DNA from: an uncultured Selenomonadales bacterium
GTDB taxonomy: Bacteria > Bacillota > Negativicutes > Acidaminococcales > Acidaminococcaceae
Direction: 5' to 3'
Length of the DNA stretch: 64,000 nt
Assembly: GCA_900316935.1 (NCBI GenBank)
Contig: ONEW01000004.1
Location: 62,001 to 126,000 of the forward strand
The notes beneath the pieces were generated by a model, which saw nothing but the letters and a program-made list of their open reading frames with translations, was not told the DNA's origin and did not search any database. Positions 33,892-42,781 of the stretch are shown piece by piece. The position numbers were made by a program, and so were the translations under genes. Position 1 is the stretch's first letter. The number at the start of each line of letters is the position of its first letter.

Positions 33892-34563
33892 TCAGCCGTT
33901 GCCGGCTGCCCTTCCCCAGGACCGTACATCCGTCGTCATGAGAGTCACGGCCGCTTCCCGGGAGTGTTCCAAGTGAATCCGCATCGCCTCTTCCGCCGCG
34001 GTGTAGTCCTTTTTCAGGAGCTCCTCGAGGATGGCCTCGTGTTCGCGCACCGTCGCTTGCAGCCTATATTCCAGCCGTTCGCCGGACAGGATGCGCACCC
34101 GGTGGTTTTGTGCGAAGATGCGCTGCATCAGTTCCATCAGGTACGTATTGCCACAGGTTTCGATGAACAAGTTGTGCAGCTCGCTGTCCAGGTCGTACTC
34201 GTTCAAATCGTGTTCCAGCGCGGCACTGGCATTGTTCTTCAGGAGCATCTCCTCCAGTTTGGCATCCGAAATGAGATGTCCGTATTTACGCACGACAGGC
34301 GGCTCCACGAGGAACCGTACTTCGTAAATGGCGTTGATGTCCGCCAGCGTGATGTCGTTCACCAGGATGCCCCGTTTCGGCAGGATCGTGATCAGCCGGT
34401 CCTGCTCCAGTTTGTTCAGAGCCTCCCGGATGGGCGTGCGGCTGGCGTCGATGGCCCTGATCAGCTCCGCTTCCACCAGGAACTGTCCCGGCAGGAACTC
34501 GCAGCGGATGATCCGCTCCTTGATGTAGTTGTAGGCTTTGTCCTTCAGGTTTCTTTCCACCAT
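33892..34563 (-). CDS. GntR-family regulator, FCD type (uronate regulon, first copy)
   Basis: 223 aa from ATG 34563 (MVERNLKDKAYNYIKERI), with a GGAG upstream; the open frame extends to 34692 but across the promoter. Winged helix at residues 1-75 (IDASRTPIREALNKLEQDRLI) and FCD effector domain from about 85 (AIYEVRFLVEPPVVRKY, H-rich sites DLNEYDLDSELHNLFIETCGN, HRVR, EHEAILEEL). FadR-type FCD proteins usually bind a metal and a sugar acid. It is the first gene of the TRAP-1 transcript and faces kdgAK, so it likely controls both. Confidence 0.92.
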   Translation of the reverse strand: MVERNLKDKAYNYIKERIIRCEFLPGQFLVEAELIRAIDASRTPIREALNKLEQDRLITILPKRGILVNDITLADINAIYEVRFLVEPPVVRKYGHLISDAKLEEMLLKNNASAALEHDLNEYDLDSELHNLFIETCGNTYLMELMQRIFAQNHRVRILSGERLEYRLQATVREHEAILEELLKKDYTAAEEAMRIHLEHSREAAVTLMTTDVRSWGRAAGNG

Positions 34564-34639
34564 TTCCACGCTCCGCCCCTTGCCAGGAATCCGTAAAATA
34601 CGGAGGAATGGATTCGGGACATTTCCGTTCCCGTTCCGT

Positions 34640-34692
34640 CTTGCATACATCTTGTATACATTAAGCATAACAGGTGAAAACCCTGCTTGCAA
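34640..34692 (-). promoter_or_regulatory. Promoter and tandem operator of the GntR/TRAP-1 operon
   Basis: On the minus strand TTGCAA (34692-34687), a 17-bp spacer and TATGCT (34669-34664) form a promoter. Just downstream lie two tandem 11-bp copies, CTTGCATACAT (34640-34650) and CTTGTATACAT (34651-34661) as read on the plus strand. The second contains the palindrome TGTATACA typical of FCD-GntR operators. The position over the start site suggests autorepression. Confidence 0.6.
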
Positions 34693-34717
34693 GGGCTTAC
34701 CCGCAATTGTCTGATAT

Positions 34718-34747
34718 TTGTATCAATTGTTTTTGAAATAGATACAA
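34718..34747. promoter_or_regulatory. Inverted repeat in the kdgA/gntR divergent region
   Basis: TTGTATC (34718-34724) and GATACAA (34741-34747) are perfect inverted repeats 16 bp apart, resembling split halves of the GntR operator at 34651-34661. They lie between the two divergent promoters. Confidence 0.4.
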
Positions 34748-34818
34748 CAGTCCCATTGGGACTAAATATGTCCCTTCATTTTTATGTAAAACTTTATATT
34801 TCTGCACGGTGTGTTTTT

Positions 34819-34890
34819 TTGACTTTTACAGGGTGCATGATATAATTTATTTGAAAAACCGTCCAGCGGGCCGCCTGCGGTCCGCTGGAC
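34819..34890 (+). promoter_or_regulatory. kdgA promoter and leader hairpin
   Basis: TTGACT (34819-34824) and TATAAT (34841-34846), 16 bp apart. The leader begins with a strong hairpin GTCCAGCGG/CCGCTGGAC (34861-34890), at the extreme 5' end of the predicted mRNA. It lacks a T run, so it is more likely a stabiliser than a terminator. kdgA has AAAGGAGG further on. Confidence 0.7.
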
Positions 34891-34940
34891 CCCGATGATA
34901 ACCGATATCCTGTTCCCTGACAATTAAAGGAGGTATCTTT

Positions 34941-35579
34941 ATGACGGATGTATTGCAGAAATTTCATGAACTTGGCGTAGTGCCCGTCGTCGTACTGGAC
35001 GACGCCAAGGACGCCGAAGCCCTGGGCAAGGCGCTGTGTGACGGCGGCCTGCCGGTGGCGGAAGTGACGTTCCGTACCGCCGCCGCGGAAGAATCCATCC
35101 GCATCATGGCGTCCAAATTCCCGGACATGCTCGTAGGTGCCGGTACGGTCCTGACCGTGGACCAGGCCAAACGCGCCGTCGCCGCCGGTGCCAAATTCAT
35201 CGTCAGTCCCGGCTTCAACGCCAAGGTCGTCAAATACTGCGTGGATAACGGGATTCCCGTTACACCCGGCATCCAGACCCCGACGGAAATCGAAATGGCC
35301 CTGGAATTCGGCCTGAAGGTCGTCAAGTTCTTCCCGGCGGAAGCGGCGGGCGGCCTCAAGATGATCAAGGCCCTGGCCGGCCCTTATGTGAACACGTACT
35401 TCATGCCGACGGGCGGCATCAGCCTGAAAAACGCCCCGGACTACCTGTCTTATGAAAAGATTTGGGCTGTCGGCGGCAGCTGGATTGCCAAAAAGGACGA
35501 CATCAGCGCCGGCAACTTTGAAAAGATCAAACTGAACGCCGAAGAGGCCGTGGCGCTTGTCAAAGCAATCCGCCCCTGA
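34941..35579 (+). CDS. kdgA: 2-dehydro-3-deoxy-phosphogluconate aldolase
   Basis: 212 aa class I aldolase. GAGTVLTVDQAKRAVAAGAKFIVSPG (about residues 70-95) and the Schiff-base lysine in VVKFFPAE (about residue 132) are diagnostic; the C-terminal MPTGGIS is the phosphate site. It cleaves KDPG to pyruvate and glyceraldehyde-3-phosphate, the last step for the uxa and uxu branches. First gene of kdgA-kdgK. Confidence 0.96.
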   Translation: MTDVLQKFHELGVVPVVVLDDAKDAEALGKALCDGGLPVAEVTFRTAAAEESIRIMASKFPDMLVGAGTVLTVDQAKRAVAAGAKFIVSPGFNAKVVKYCVDNGIPVTPGIQTPTEIEMALEFGLKVVKFFPAEAAGGLKMIKALAGPYVNTYFMPTGGISLKNAPDYLSYEKIWAVGGSWIAKKDDISAGNFEKIKLNAEEAVALVKAIRP

Positions 35580-35621
35580 CGCAGGGCCATACATCACATC
35601 ATCATAAAGGAGTCAGCTATT

Positions 35622-36719
35622 ATGGATTTGAAACTGAGACCTGCAGAAGAATGCCGTTATGACGCCGTAAGCCTGGGCGAAATCATGCTCCGCCTGGATC
35701 CCGGCGAAGGCCGTATCCGTACGGCCCGTTCCTTCCGTGCCTGGGAAGGCGGCGGCGAATACAACGTCGTGCGCGGCCTGCGCAAATGCTTCGGCATGCG
35801 TACTGCCGCCATTACGGCATTTGCAGACAACGAAGTCGGCCGCCTCATGGAAGACTTCATCTGCCAGGGCGGTGTCGACACGTCGCTCATCAAATGGTGC
35901 AAGACCGATGGTATCGGCCGCATCTGCCGCAACGGCCTGAACTTTACGGAGCGCGGCTTCGGCATCCGTGGTGCTGTCGGCTGCTCCGACCGTGCCAACA
36001 CGGCCATTTCCAAAATGACGCCGCAGGATGTTGACTTTGACTACATCTTCGGCGAACTGGGCGTACGCTGGTTCCATACGGGCGGCATCTACGCGGCCCT
36101 GTCCGAACAATCCAGCGAAACCGTCGTAGCAGCCATCAAAACCGCCAAGAAATACGGCACCATCGTATCCTACGACCTCAACTACCGTCCTTCCATGTGG
36201 AGCGCCATCGGCGGCCAGGCCAAGGCCCAGGAAGTCAACAAGGAGATTGCGAAGTACGTCGATGTCATGATAGGCAATGAGGAAGACTTCACGGCCTGCC
36301 TGGGCTTCAAGATTGAAGGCAACGACGCCAGCCTGAAGAAGCTGAACGTCGAAGGCTATAAGAAGATGATCAACGAAGCCGCCAAGACCTACCCGAACTT
36401 CAAGGTCGTCGCCACGACCCTGCGCACTGTCAAGACCGCCACGGTCAATGACTGGAGCGCCCTGTGCTGGGCTGACGGGGAAATCTACAAAGCCAGGGAC
36501 TACAACGGCCTGGAAATCATGGACCGCGTCGGCGGCGGCGATTCCTTCGCATCGGGCCTCATCTACGGCCTCATGACCACCGGGGATGCCGAAAAGGCCG
36601 TCAACTACGGTGCCGCACACGGTGCCCTGGCCATGACGACACCTGGTGACACCTCCATGGCAAGCGTCGACGAAGTCGAAGCCATCATGGGCGGCGCCGG
36701 TGCCCGCGTGAAACGGTAA
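35622..36719 (+). CDS. kdgK: 2-dehydro-3-deoxygluconate kinase (PfkB family)
   Basis: 365 aa ribokinase-fold kinase. N-terminal SLGEIMLRLDPGEGRIRTARSF, the sugar-binding region with WEGGGEYNVVRGLRKCFG, and the C-terminal catalytic DRVGGGDSFASGLIYGL (Asp at about 309). It phosphorylates KDG to KDPG. It lies 42 nt after kdgA with AAAGGAG before its ATG. It is somewhat longer than typical KdgK (about 310-340 aa). Confidence 0.93.
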   Translation: MDLKLRPAEECRYDAVSLGEIMLRLDPGEGRIRTARSFRAWEGGGEYNVVRGLRKCFGMRTAAITAFADNEVGRLMEDFICQGGVDTSLIKWCKTDGIGRICRNGLNFTERGFGIRGAVGCSDRANTAISKMTPQDVDFDYIFGELGVRWFHTGGIYAALSEQSSETVVAAIKTAKKYGTIVSYDLNYRPSMWSAIGGQAKAQEVNKEIAKYVDVMIGNEEDFTACLGFKIEGNDASLKKLNVEGYKKMINEAAKTYPNFKVVATTLRTVKTATVNDWSALCWADGEIYKARDYNGLEIMDRVGGGDSFASGLIYGLMTTGDAEKAVNYGAAHGALAMTTPGDTSMASVDEVEAIMGGAGARVKR

Positions 36720-36779
36720 GTCCCTCGGACCATACTGTGCGACAATATATGTCTCCCCTTGAACCCCAAACGAAGAAGG

Positions 36780-36805
36780 ACCTGACATCGCTGTCAGGTC
36801 TTTTT
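36780..36805 (+). terminator. Terminator after kdgK
   Basis: ACCTGACA/TGTCAGGT, a perfect 8-bp stem with TCGC loop, followed by CTTTTTC. Lies between convergent kdgK and uxuB. Confidence 0.85.
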
Positions 36806-36817
36806 CATTTTCCTTCT

Positions 36818-38413
36818 TCATTTGTCCTTCGTCACGTATTTCTTCAGGGTCGCGCGCACCGCGCCGGATCCCGCAACCAACTCTCTGAAATAGGCTTCCA
36901 CCGTTTCCGCCAGCTCCGTGTCGTACAGGTTGCTGCCGAAGATGGCCGCATTGCTTAAAATCCCCTGCAGCGCAGCATGTACATCCGTCGGAGCTCCCAA
37001 TTCCACGCCGGACATCTGTTTGCGCAGCTGGTCGAGCAGCGGGTCCGGGCTCAGTTCAAACCGGCGCCCGGTGTCATCCACGCCCAGCAGATAACGGCAC
37101 CAGCCGGCAATGGCGAGCGGAATAAAACGCAGCTGCCCGGCCTCTTTGCCATAAGCCTTGATGGTTTCACCGTACCGGATACCGACTTTCTGCGAAGTAT
37201 CACAGGCGATGCGCTGCGGCGTGTCGGGAATGGCGGGATTCGGGAACCGGACTTCGAGGCATTGTTGCAGGAAGGCCTGCGGGGAAAGCACGCCCGGATT
37301 CGTAACCACCTTCATCCCTTCCTGGCCGATGTGCCGTACCAGGCCGGCCAGTTCGGGATCCTTCATTTCGTCGGCAATCAACGTATATCCCAGCAGGCAA
37401 CCGTACACCGCCAGTGCCGTGTGCAGCGGGTTCAGGCAGGTACAGACCTTCATGCGCTCCACTTTTTCCACCGTAGCGCGATCCGTAAAGATGACACCGG
37501 CTTCCTCCAGCGGCGGCCGGCCGTTTGCGAAGCTGTCCTCCACCACCAGGTATTCCGTCTTTTCCGCGTTGACGAAGGGTGCGAAAAAGCCGCCGTGGTC
37601 GTTCCGGATGATCCCCATCTCCTCCAGGCCCTGTTTTTCCAGCATCGCCTGGATGGCAGGAGAAGGACGGGGCGTTATCTTGTCGATCATGGACCAGGGG
37701 CAGGTGACGTCCTTCTCCATATAATCGGCGAAGGCTCCGGTCACCTCCCCTTTCTTTTCCCAATAGCGGATCATTTCCCGCACCGAAGCCTGTACCACGG
37801 CGCCGTTGTGGGAGCAGTTGTCGAGGCTCAGCAGCGTGACCGGCAGACGGCCGGCCTGAAACCGTTCCAGCAGCAGGGCGGCCAGTTTCCCGATGAAGGT
37901 GGAAGGCCTTGCCGGCCCGCCTTCCAGATCCTGCAGCGCCGCGTCCGTGTAAGAGCCGTCCGGCTTATGCAGCTGGTATCCTTTTTCCGTGACCGTGAAG
38001 CTCACAATGGCCAGCCCCGTGTTACGGAAAATGGCCTGGAGCCGCTGCCAGTCGTCCGTTTTCGGATCGCTGCCCAGCGCTTCCCCGACGCTGCCGATGA
38101 CCGCCTCGTCCACACTCTGGTCGGGATTCATGGTCATGAGCATGTTCAGGTTGTCATGCTTTTTATAAACCTTTTCAATCAGGTCGGCAAAATTCGTTTC
38201 CACCGCCGTAATGCCGTAAGGCACCAGGCCCTTATCCAGCAGCCGCTGCTGCAGGGCGGCAATGAAGGCGCGGAAAATGTTGCCGGGGCCGAAGTGGACC
38301 CAGCGGGGATGGCGGTGTGTCTCCTCCATCATGGCCGCGTGGTCGAAAGCGGGAACGGCAATCCCATGTTCTTTCCAAAACGGATCCTGAAGGTTCTTTT
38401 CCAATAACTTCAT
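36818..38413 (-). CDS. uxuB: Fructuronate reductase (mannonate oxidoreductase)
   Basis: 531 aa from ATG 38413 (MKLLEKNLQDPFW). Long-chain polyol dehydrogenase family: WVHFGPGNIFRAFIAALQQ (NAD site, about residue 39) and the catalytic KVCTCLNPLHTALAVYGCLLGY (about residue 330; Lys-x3-Asn-x2-His). It reduces D-fructuronate to D-mannonate. Last gene of the TRAP-2 operon, 36 nt after uxuA. UxuB rather than mannitol dehydrogenase is chosen because of its neighbour uxuA. Confidence 0.9.
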   Translation of the reverse strand: MKLLEKNLQDPFWKEHGIAVPAFDHAAMMEETHRHPRWVHFGPGNIFRAFIAALQQRLLDKGLVPYGITAVETNFADLIEKVYKKHDNLNMLMTMNPDQSVDEAVIGSVGEALGSDPKTDDWQRLQAIFRNTGLAIVSFTVTEKGYQLHKPDGSYTDAALQDLEGGPARPSTFIGKLAALLLERFQAGRLPVTLLSLDNCSHNGAVVQASVREMIRYWEKKGEVTGAFADYMEKDVTCPWSMIDKITPRPSPAIQAMLEKQGLEEMGIIRNDHGGFFAPFVNAEKTEYLVVEDSFANGRPPLEEAGVIFTDRATVEKVERMKVCTCLNPLHTALAVYGCLLGYTLIADEMKDPELAGLVRHIGQEGMKVVTNPGVLSPQAFLQQCLEVRFPNPAIPDTPQRIACDTSQKVGIRYGETIKAYGKEAGQLRFIPLAIAGWCRYLLGVDDTGRRFELSPDPLLDQLRKQMSGVELGAPTDVHAALQGILSNAAIFGSNLYDTELAETVEAYFRELVAGSGAVRATLKKYVTKDK

Positions 38414-38449
38414 GAAGCACGCTTCCTTCCTCAATGACGGAGTCCCGCC

Positions 38450-39526
38450 TTACTGGCTGTTTTCGCGGCAGATGGCATCCCACAGACCGCACAGGTAGTT
38501 GGCTCCGAGGGCACGGTCGAACAGCCCGTAGCCGGGACGGCCCTTTTCATCCCAGATCATGCGGCCATGGTCCGGACGGACGGGTCCTTCGTATCCGACT
38601 TCCCACAGGGCGCGCATGATGTCGTAGATATCCAGGGAGCCGAATTTCGACTTATGGGCCACTTCGTTGAACACCCACGGTTCGTGCACCTGGATGTTGC
38701 GGACGTGCATGAAGCCGATGCGGTCCATGCGCCCGAACTTGCGGACGATATGGGGAATATCGTTGTCCCTGTTGGAACCAAGGGACCCCGTGCAGATGCA
38801 GAGGCTGTTGGACGGGCTGTCGGCCAGCTTCACAATCTTGTCCAGGTCCCGTTCGTTTTTGACGATGCGAGGCAGGCCGAAAACGCTGCGCGGCGGATCG
38901 TCGGGGTGGATGGTCATGCGGATGCCAAGCTCTTCACAGGCCGGGATGACAGCCTTCAGGAAATAGCCCAGATTGCTCCGCAGGTCCTCCTCCCCCATTC
39001 CTTCGTACGCATCGAACAGGCGTCCCAATTCGCCCAGACGCTCCGGCTCCCAGCCCGGCAGCACGTAGCCGTTGCTGTGGCTCAGAATCTCATCCGCCAT
39101 CTGGCGGGGCGACTTGCCTGCAATGACATGATAGTCGAAGGCCAGGGCGGTCGAACCGTCGTAAAGCGGTTTCGCCAGATCCGTCCGGGTCCAGTCGAAG
39201 ATGGGCATAAAGTTGTAGCAGACGACGTTGACGCCGCATTTGGCCGCATTCTTCAGGGACTTTATGTAGTTTTCTATGTAGCGGTCCCGCGTGGGCAGCC
39301 CCAGCTTGATATCCTCGTGGACGTTGATGCTTTCCACTGTTTCGTAGGAGAGTCCCGCCGCCCGGGCTGCATCGGCCTGGGCCGCGATTTCCTCCAAGGG
39401 CCACACCTCCCCGACCGGGACATCGTACAGGGCACCTACGACGCCGTCCATACCGGGAATCTGCTTGATCTGCCTCAAGGTAATGGTATCGTCTTTTTCG
39501 CCATACCAGCGAAAGGTCATCTTCAT
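38450..39526 (-). CDS. uxuA: Mannonate dehydratase
   Basis: 358 aa TIM-barrel enzyme: MTFRWYGEKDDTITLRQIKQIPG at the N-terminus, NVVCYNFMPIFDWTRTDL (about residue 100), MTIHPDDPPRSVFGLPRI (about 205) and RPDHGRMIWDEKGRPGYGLFDRALG (about 317), all diagnostic for UxuA. It dehydrates D-mannonate to KDG. It follows the second GntR gene by 18 nt. Confidence 0.97.
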   Translation of the reverse strand: MKMTFRWYGEKDDTITLRQIKQIPGMDGVVGALYDVPVGEVWPLEEIAAQADAARAAGLSYETVESINVHEDIKLGLPTRDRYIENYIKSLKNAAKCGVNVVCYNFMPIFDWTRTDLAKPLYDGSTALAFDYHVIAGKSPRQMADEILSHSNGYVLPGWEPERLGELGRLFDAYEGMGEEDLRSNLGYFLKAVIPACEELGIRMTIHPDDPPRSVFGLPRIVKNERDLDKIVKLADSPSNSLCICTGSLGSNRDNDIPHIVRKFGRMDRIGFMHVRNIQVHEPWVFNEVAHKSKFGSLDIYDIMRALWEVGYEGPVRPDHGRMIWDEKGRPGYGLFDRALGANYLCGLWDAICRENSQ

Positions 39527-39544
39527 AATCGTTAAGCTCCTCTC

Positions 39545-40312
39545 TCAGCCTTTCTGGCCGCCGTAGACGGCACGCAGGAAGTCCACGCCCAGATGCTGCG
39601 CGGAGGCCCGGATCTGCGTTCCCTTGAACATGTAGGGATATTTCTCCTGCAGTTCCTTCTCCTCATAGTCCAGCTTCTGGAGGTGATTGGACAAGGCCCT
39701 GGCCACCCCATCCGCATCGCCGGTACGCACAGCCTGCAGAATGAGGCCGTGCTGTTCCAGGTTCAGGGACATTTGCTGGACCTGGCAGCACAACAGACGC
39801 ATGCGGCGGTAGAATCCGCCGCTCTGCTGCATGGTCCGGAAGCAGAAGTCCTGTCCCATAGCCACATAAAAGTATTCGTGGAACGCGTCATCCAGATCCA
39901 GGAACGAACGATAATCTCCCTCGCCGTGCTGCAGCCAGTCCACCTGCTGCTGCAGCAGCCGTTCGGCTTCCCGCAGCTGGTCCGTCGTATGGCGGACGGC
40001 AAAGTCCCTCGTCACTGCTGTTTCCACGGCCAGCCGCATATACCGTTCCTGCGCCTCGATATCCAGGTCGATCAAGGAGACCATGATGCCGCGCTGCGGA
40101 AGAATCGTTACCAAACCCTCCTGCTGCAGCCGCATGACCGCGTCCCGCACAGGGGACCGGCCTGCATGGTAGTACTCGCACAGGTTGCGGATGCTGAGCT
40201 CCGTCCCCGGGCAGACATACAGGTCCAGAATGGCTTTGCGCAGCACCGGATAGATTTCCATGCTGTCCAGCTGCCGCTCTTTGGCCTGTTCCGTCAGGTT
40301 TGCTTCCATCAT
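39545..40312 (-). CDS. GntR-family regulator, FCD-like (second copy)
   Basis: 255 aa. N-terminal winged helix (YYHAGRSPVRDAVMRLQQEGLVTILPQRGIMVSLI, about residues 48-82) and an all-helical C-terminal effector domain (residues 90-235) with DDAFHEYFYVAMG. Only moderately similar to the first GntR regulator, so probably a different effector. It is embedded in the operon (1-nt gap from the cupin gene before it), between the isomerase-like gene and uxuA. Confidence 0.88.
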   Translation of the reverse strand: MMEANLTEQAKERQLDSMEIYPVLRKAILDLYVCPGTELSIRNLCEYYHAGRSPVRDAVMRLQQEGLVTILPQRGIMVSLIDLDIEAQERYMRLAVETAVTRDFAVRHTTDQLREAERLLQQQVDWLQHGEGDYRSFLDLDDAFHEYFYVAMGQDFCFRTMQQSGGFYRRMRLLCCQVQQMSLNLEQHGLILQAVRTGDADGVARALSNHLQKLDYEEKELQEKYPYMFKGTQIRASAQHLGVDFLRAVYGGQKG

Positions 40313-40313
40313 C

Positions 40314-41402
40314 CTATTCCTTCCTCATACTTTCTCCCGATTGTACCGTCACAATGGTGACCGGTCCGCCGTCAGGAACGACGCGGCAGGATTGCGCCGC
40401 CGCAGCCAGGGCAAAACTGTCGCCCTGCCCCAGCCGGATGTTTTCCATCCCGGACCACATATGGCAATCGCCCTGGCAGACGACGCCCAGCGTGAAGGCC
40501 TTATTGTGCCGTATGGTGACGGGTTCCGTCACCGTATGTTTATCCACACGGAAACATGATGTCAATTTGCTGTCTATCAGACGCACTACCTCGTACCCTG
40601 GCAAGCGGACCGGTTCCGGCGGCGTCACGCGGCACTTTGCCGTGATTTCCGCCACGGACCAGGTATGGTAATCAAAGATTTCGAGGCAGAAATCGAGCCC
40701 GCGCTGCATGAAACGTGCTTCCGGAGGTACAATGATGCCTTCGCGCCCGTATTCACAGCGGACCACCAGATCCGAGGGCTCCATGATTTCCAGCATGGTG
40801 ATTCCTTCCCCGATGGCATGCGGCATGCCGCCGGGAATGTACCAGACTTCGCCGGGCCGCACGGGTACCGGTTCAAAGCAGGCATCCATGGCTGCCAGAT
40901 CCTGCCGTTCAATGATCCGTTTCCACGCCTCTTTGGTCGGGGCGTGTTGGAATCCCAGCCGGATATAGGGGTGTGGAACGCGGGCCGCCAAGATATAGTA
41001 ACATTCCAGTTTTCCGTAAGGCTTGTGCAATACCCGGCGGGCAAATTCCGTCGTCGGATGCACCTGGACATGGAGACGCATGGCCGAATCGAGTATCTTG
41101 AACAGGAAACCCGGCTGCCATGTACCGTCCCGGTGCAGGAAACCGCCCAGGTAAAATGCCGGATCGTCCTGAATGACGTCCTTCAAAAACCGGGGGCCTA
41201 TTTCCGTTTCCACCGTGGCCAGTCCTTCGTGGGAAATGGGCGGCAGGCCCGGATTCACGGCCTCCGTCATCGATCCGATCCATTCCTCCGGCCGATCCGT
41301 GTCAACGCAGCGGGACAGCCTGTGCAGCCGGTCTATGCCGGCGCCGCCGCGGTAATTCCGGCGGACCCGGTTTGGAGGCAGTCGGAAAAGTACTTTCTTC
41401 AT
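40314..41402 (-). CDS. Class I mannose-6-phosphate isomerase-like cupin
   Basis: 362 aa. Type I PMI zinc-site motifs: LHVQVHPTTEFA (about residue 110, Gln-x-His), KLECYYILAA (Glu, about 131) and YIPGGMPHAIGEGITMLEIMEPSDLVVR (about 207, His then Arg). The C-terminal cupin (about 260-350) is present. Length and motifs fit ManA, but its place between TRAP-2 and uxuA suggests an aldose-ketose isomerisation of the imported sugar acid rather than mannose-6-phosphate. Substrate unknown. Confidence 0.75.
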   Translation of the reverse strand: MKKVLFRLPPNRVRRNYRGGAGIDRLHRLSRCVDTDRPEEWIGSMTEAVNPGLPPISHEGLATVETEIGPRFLKDVIQDDPAFYLGGFLHRDGTWQPGFLFKILDSAMRLHVQVHPTTEFARRVLHKPYGKLECYYILAARVPHPYIRLGFQHAPTKEAWKRIIERQDLAAMDACFEPVPVRPGEVWYIPGGMPHAIGEGITMLEIMEPSDLVVRCEYGREGIIVPPEARFMQRGLDFCLEIFDYHTWSVAEITAKCRVTPPEPVRLPGYEVVRLIDSKLTSCFRVDKHTVTEPVTIRHNKAFTLGVVCQGDCHMWSGMENIRLGQGDSFALAAAAQSCRVVPDGGPVTIVTVQSGESMRKE

Positions 41403-41432
41403 AGTAACACCCCGTACAGGTGGCTACACCTG

Positions 41433-42722
41433 CTACATGCTCGTGCCGTACACCAGGTTCGGAAGGAACAGGACCGCATCGGGAAAGAACACCATGACGA
41501 GTACCGTCGCCGCAATGGCGATGAACAGCGGAATGGCGTATTTCGTGGTCTCTTCCACTTTGCAGTGCATGATGTCGGAACACGTGTAAAGCGCAACGCC
41601 GACAGGCGGTGTCGAGCAGCCCATCGTAACGATGGTCATCATGATGATGCCGAAATGGACCGGGTCAATGCCATAGCGGGTGATGACTGGAACCAGGATC
41701 GGTGTGACGATGAGGGTGATGACCGTCGTTTCCATAAACATGCCGAACACGGTCAGCATGAGGATCAGCAGGAACAACAGCGCGTACTTGCTGTCCGTCA
41801 TGGCAATCAGGGCGTTGGTCAGCGTCCGGGGCAGCTGGTCGAATACGACGCCATAGCTGAAGATGCCGGAAAAGGCCAGGATCATGGTGATGACCGACAG
41901 GTCTTTGACGCTGTCCACGACGCATTTGCGGAACTTCTCCATGTTCATTTCCTTGTAGATGAAGACGCCTACGAAGAGCGCGTAGAACACAGCGAAGGCA
42001 CCGGATTCGGAAGGCGTCATGACGCCGAAGCGGATCAGGACGATCAGCAGAATCGGGAACATAAGGGCCCAGATACTGTCAATACAAGCCTTCACAATCG
42101 TCTTCAGGGGATACGGATGGGCATGGTCCGGTACGTAACCGTAATGATGGGCCGACCAGGAAGTGGCAACCATCATCAGGATACACATGACGATGCCGGG
42201 CATGATGCCGGCCACAAACAGACGGCCGATGGACACTTCGCCGATGGTGCCGTACAGGATCAGCCCCATGGACGGGGGAATCGTAGCCACAATCAGGCCG
42301 GTCAGGCAGTTGATGGCGGCAGCCCAGCCGGGGGCGTAGCCGCGTTTCGTCATTTCCGGGCCGAGGATACGGCATTCCATCGCCGCATCGGCGACGGCCG
42401 AACCGGAAACGCCGCCCATCAGGGTGGACAGGACGACGGATACCTGCCCGATGGACCCCCACATATGGCCCGTCAGGACGTTGGAAAGTTTGACCAGGCG
42501 TGCCGTCACGCCTGTATTGTTCATCAGGTTGCCTGCGAAAATGAAGAGCGGAATCGCAAGCATCGTAAAGGACTGTGTCGTGGATAACGACTTCTGGACC
42601 AGGATGGTCCAGGGAATTTCAGGCCGCATCAGGAAAAACGAGAATCCCGATGTGGCAATAGCGAAAGCTACCGGCATTCCCAGGAACAGGAGCACCAGGA
42701 AGAACGCAATCGAATATAACAT
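41433..42722 (-). CDS. dctM: TRAP transporter large membrane subunit (system 2)
   Basis: 429 aa, about twelve helices. LAIPLFIFAGNLMNNTGVTARLVKL, GGVSGSAVADAAMECRILGPEM and PPSMGLILYGTIGEVSIGRLF are DctM motifs. Clearly a paralogue of the 30839-32125 gene but diverged throughout, so the two systems probably have different or partly overlapping substrates. Confidence 0.95.
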   Translation of the reverse strand: MLYSIAFFLVLLFLGMPVAFAIATSGFSFFLMRPEIPWTILVQKSLSTTQSFTMLAIPLFIFAGNLMNNTGVTARLVKLSNVLTGHMWGSIGQVSVVLSTLMGGVSGSAVADAAMECRILGPEMTKRGYAPGWAAAINCLTGLIVATIPPSMGLILYGTIGEVSIGRLFVAGIMPGIVMCILMMVATSWSAHHYGYVPDHAHPYPLKTIVKACIDSIWALMFPILLIVLIRFGVMTPSESGAFAVFYALFVGVFIYKEMNMEKFRKCVVDSVKDLSVITMILAFSGIFSYGVVFDQLPRTLTNALIAMTDSKYALLFLLILMLTVFGMFMETTVITLIVTPILVPVITRYGIDPVHFGIIMMTIVTMGCSTPPVGVALYTCSDIMHCKVEETTKYAIPLFIAIAATVLVMVFFPDAVLFLPNLVYGTSM

Positions 42723-42781
42723 GTTGATCTCCTCTCACAAAACCGGCGCCGGGCGTTCTGTCCGAACCCCGTGCCGCACCT

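Noticed and set aside
34819-34890. Considered the kdgA leader hairpin as a terminator/riboswitch
   Set aside because: No T run and no known aptamer sequence; kept only as a leader hairpin.
40665-42587. A 640-codon plus-strand frame rich in His, Asp and Arg
   Set aside because: Antisense to the cupin and TRAP genes; the biased composition mirrors the codon use of the opposite strand.
41433-42722. Considered that the two TRAP systems are a recent duplication
   Set aside because: The subunits are diverged along their whole length and their operons differ in gene content, so no recent event is supported.
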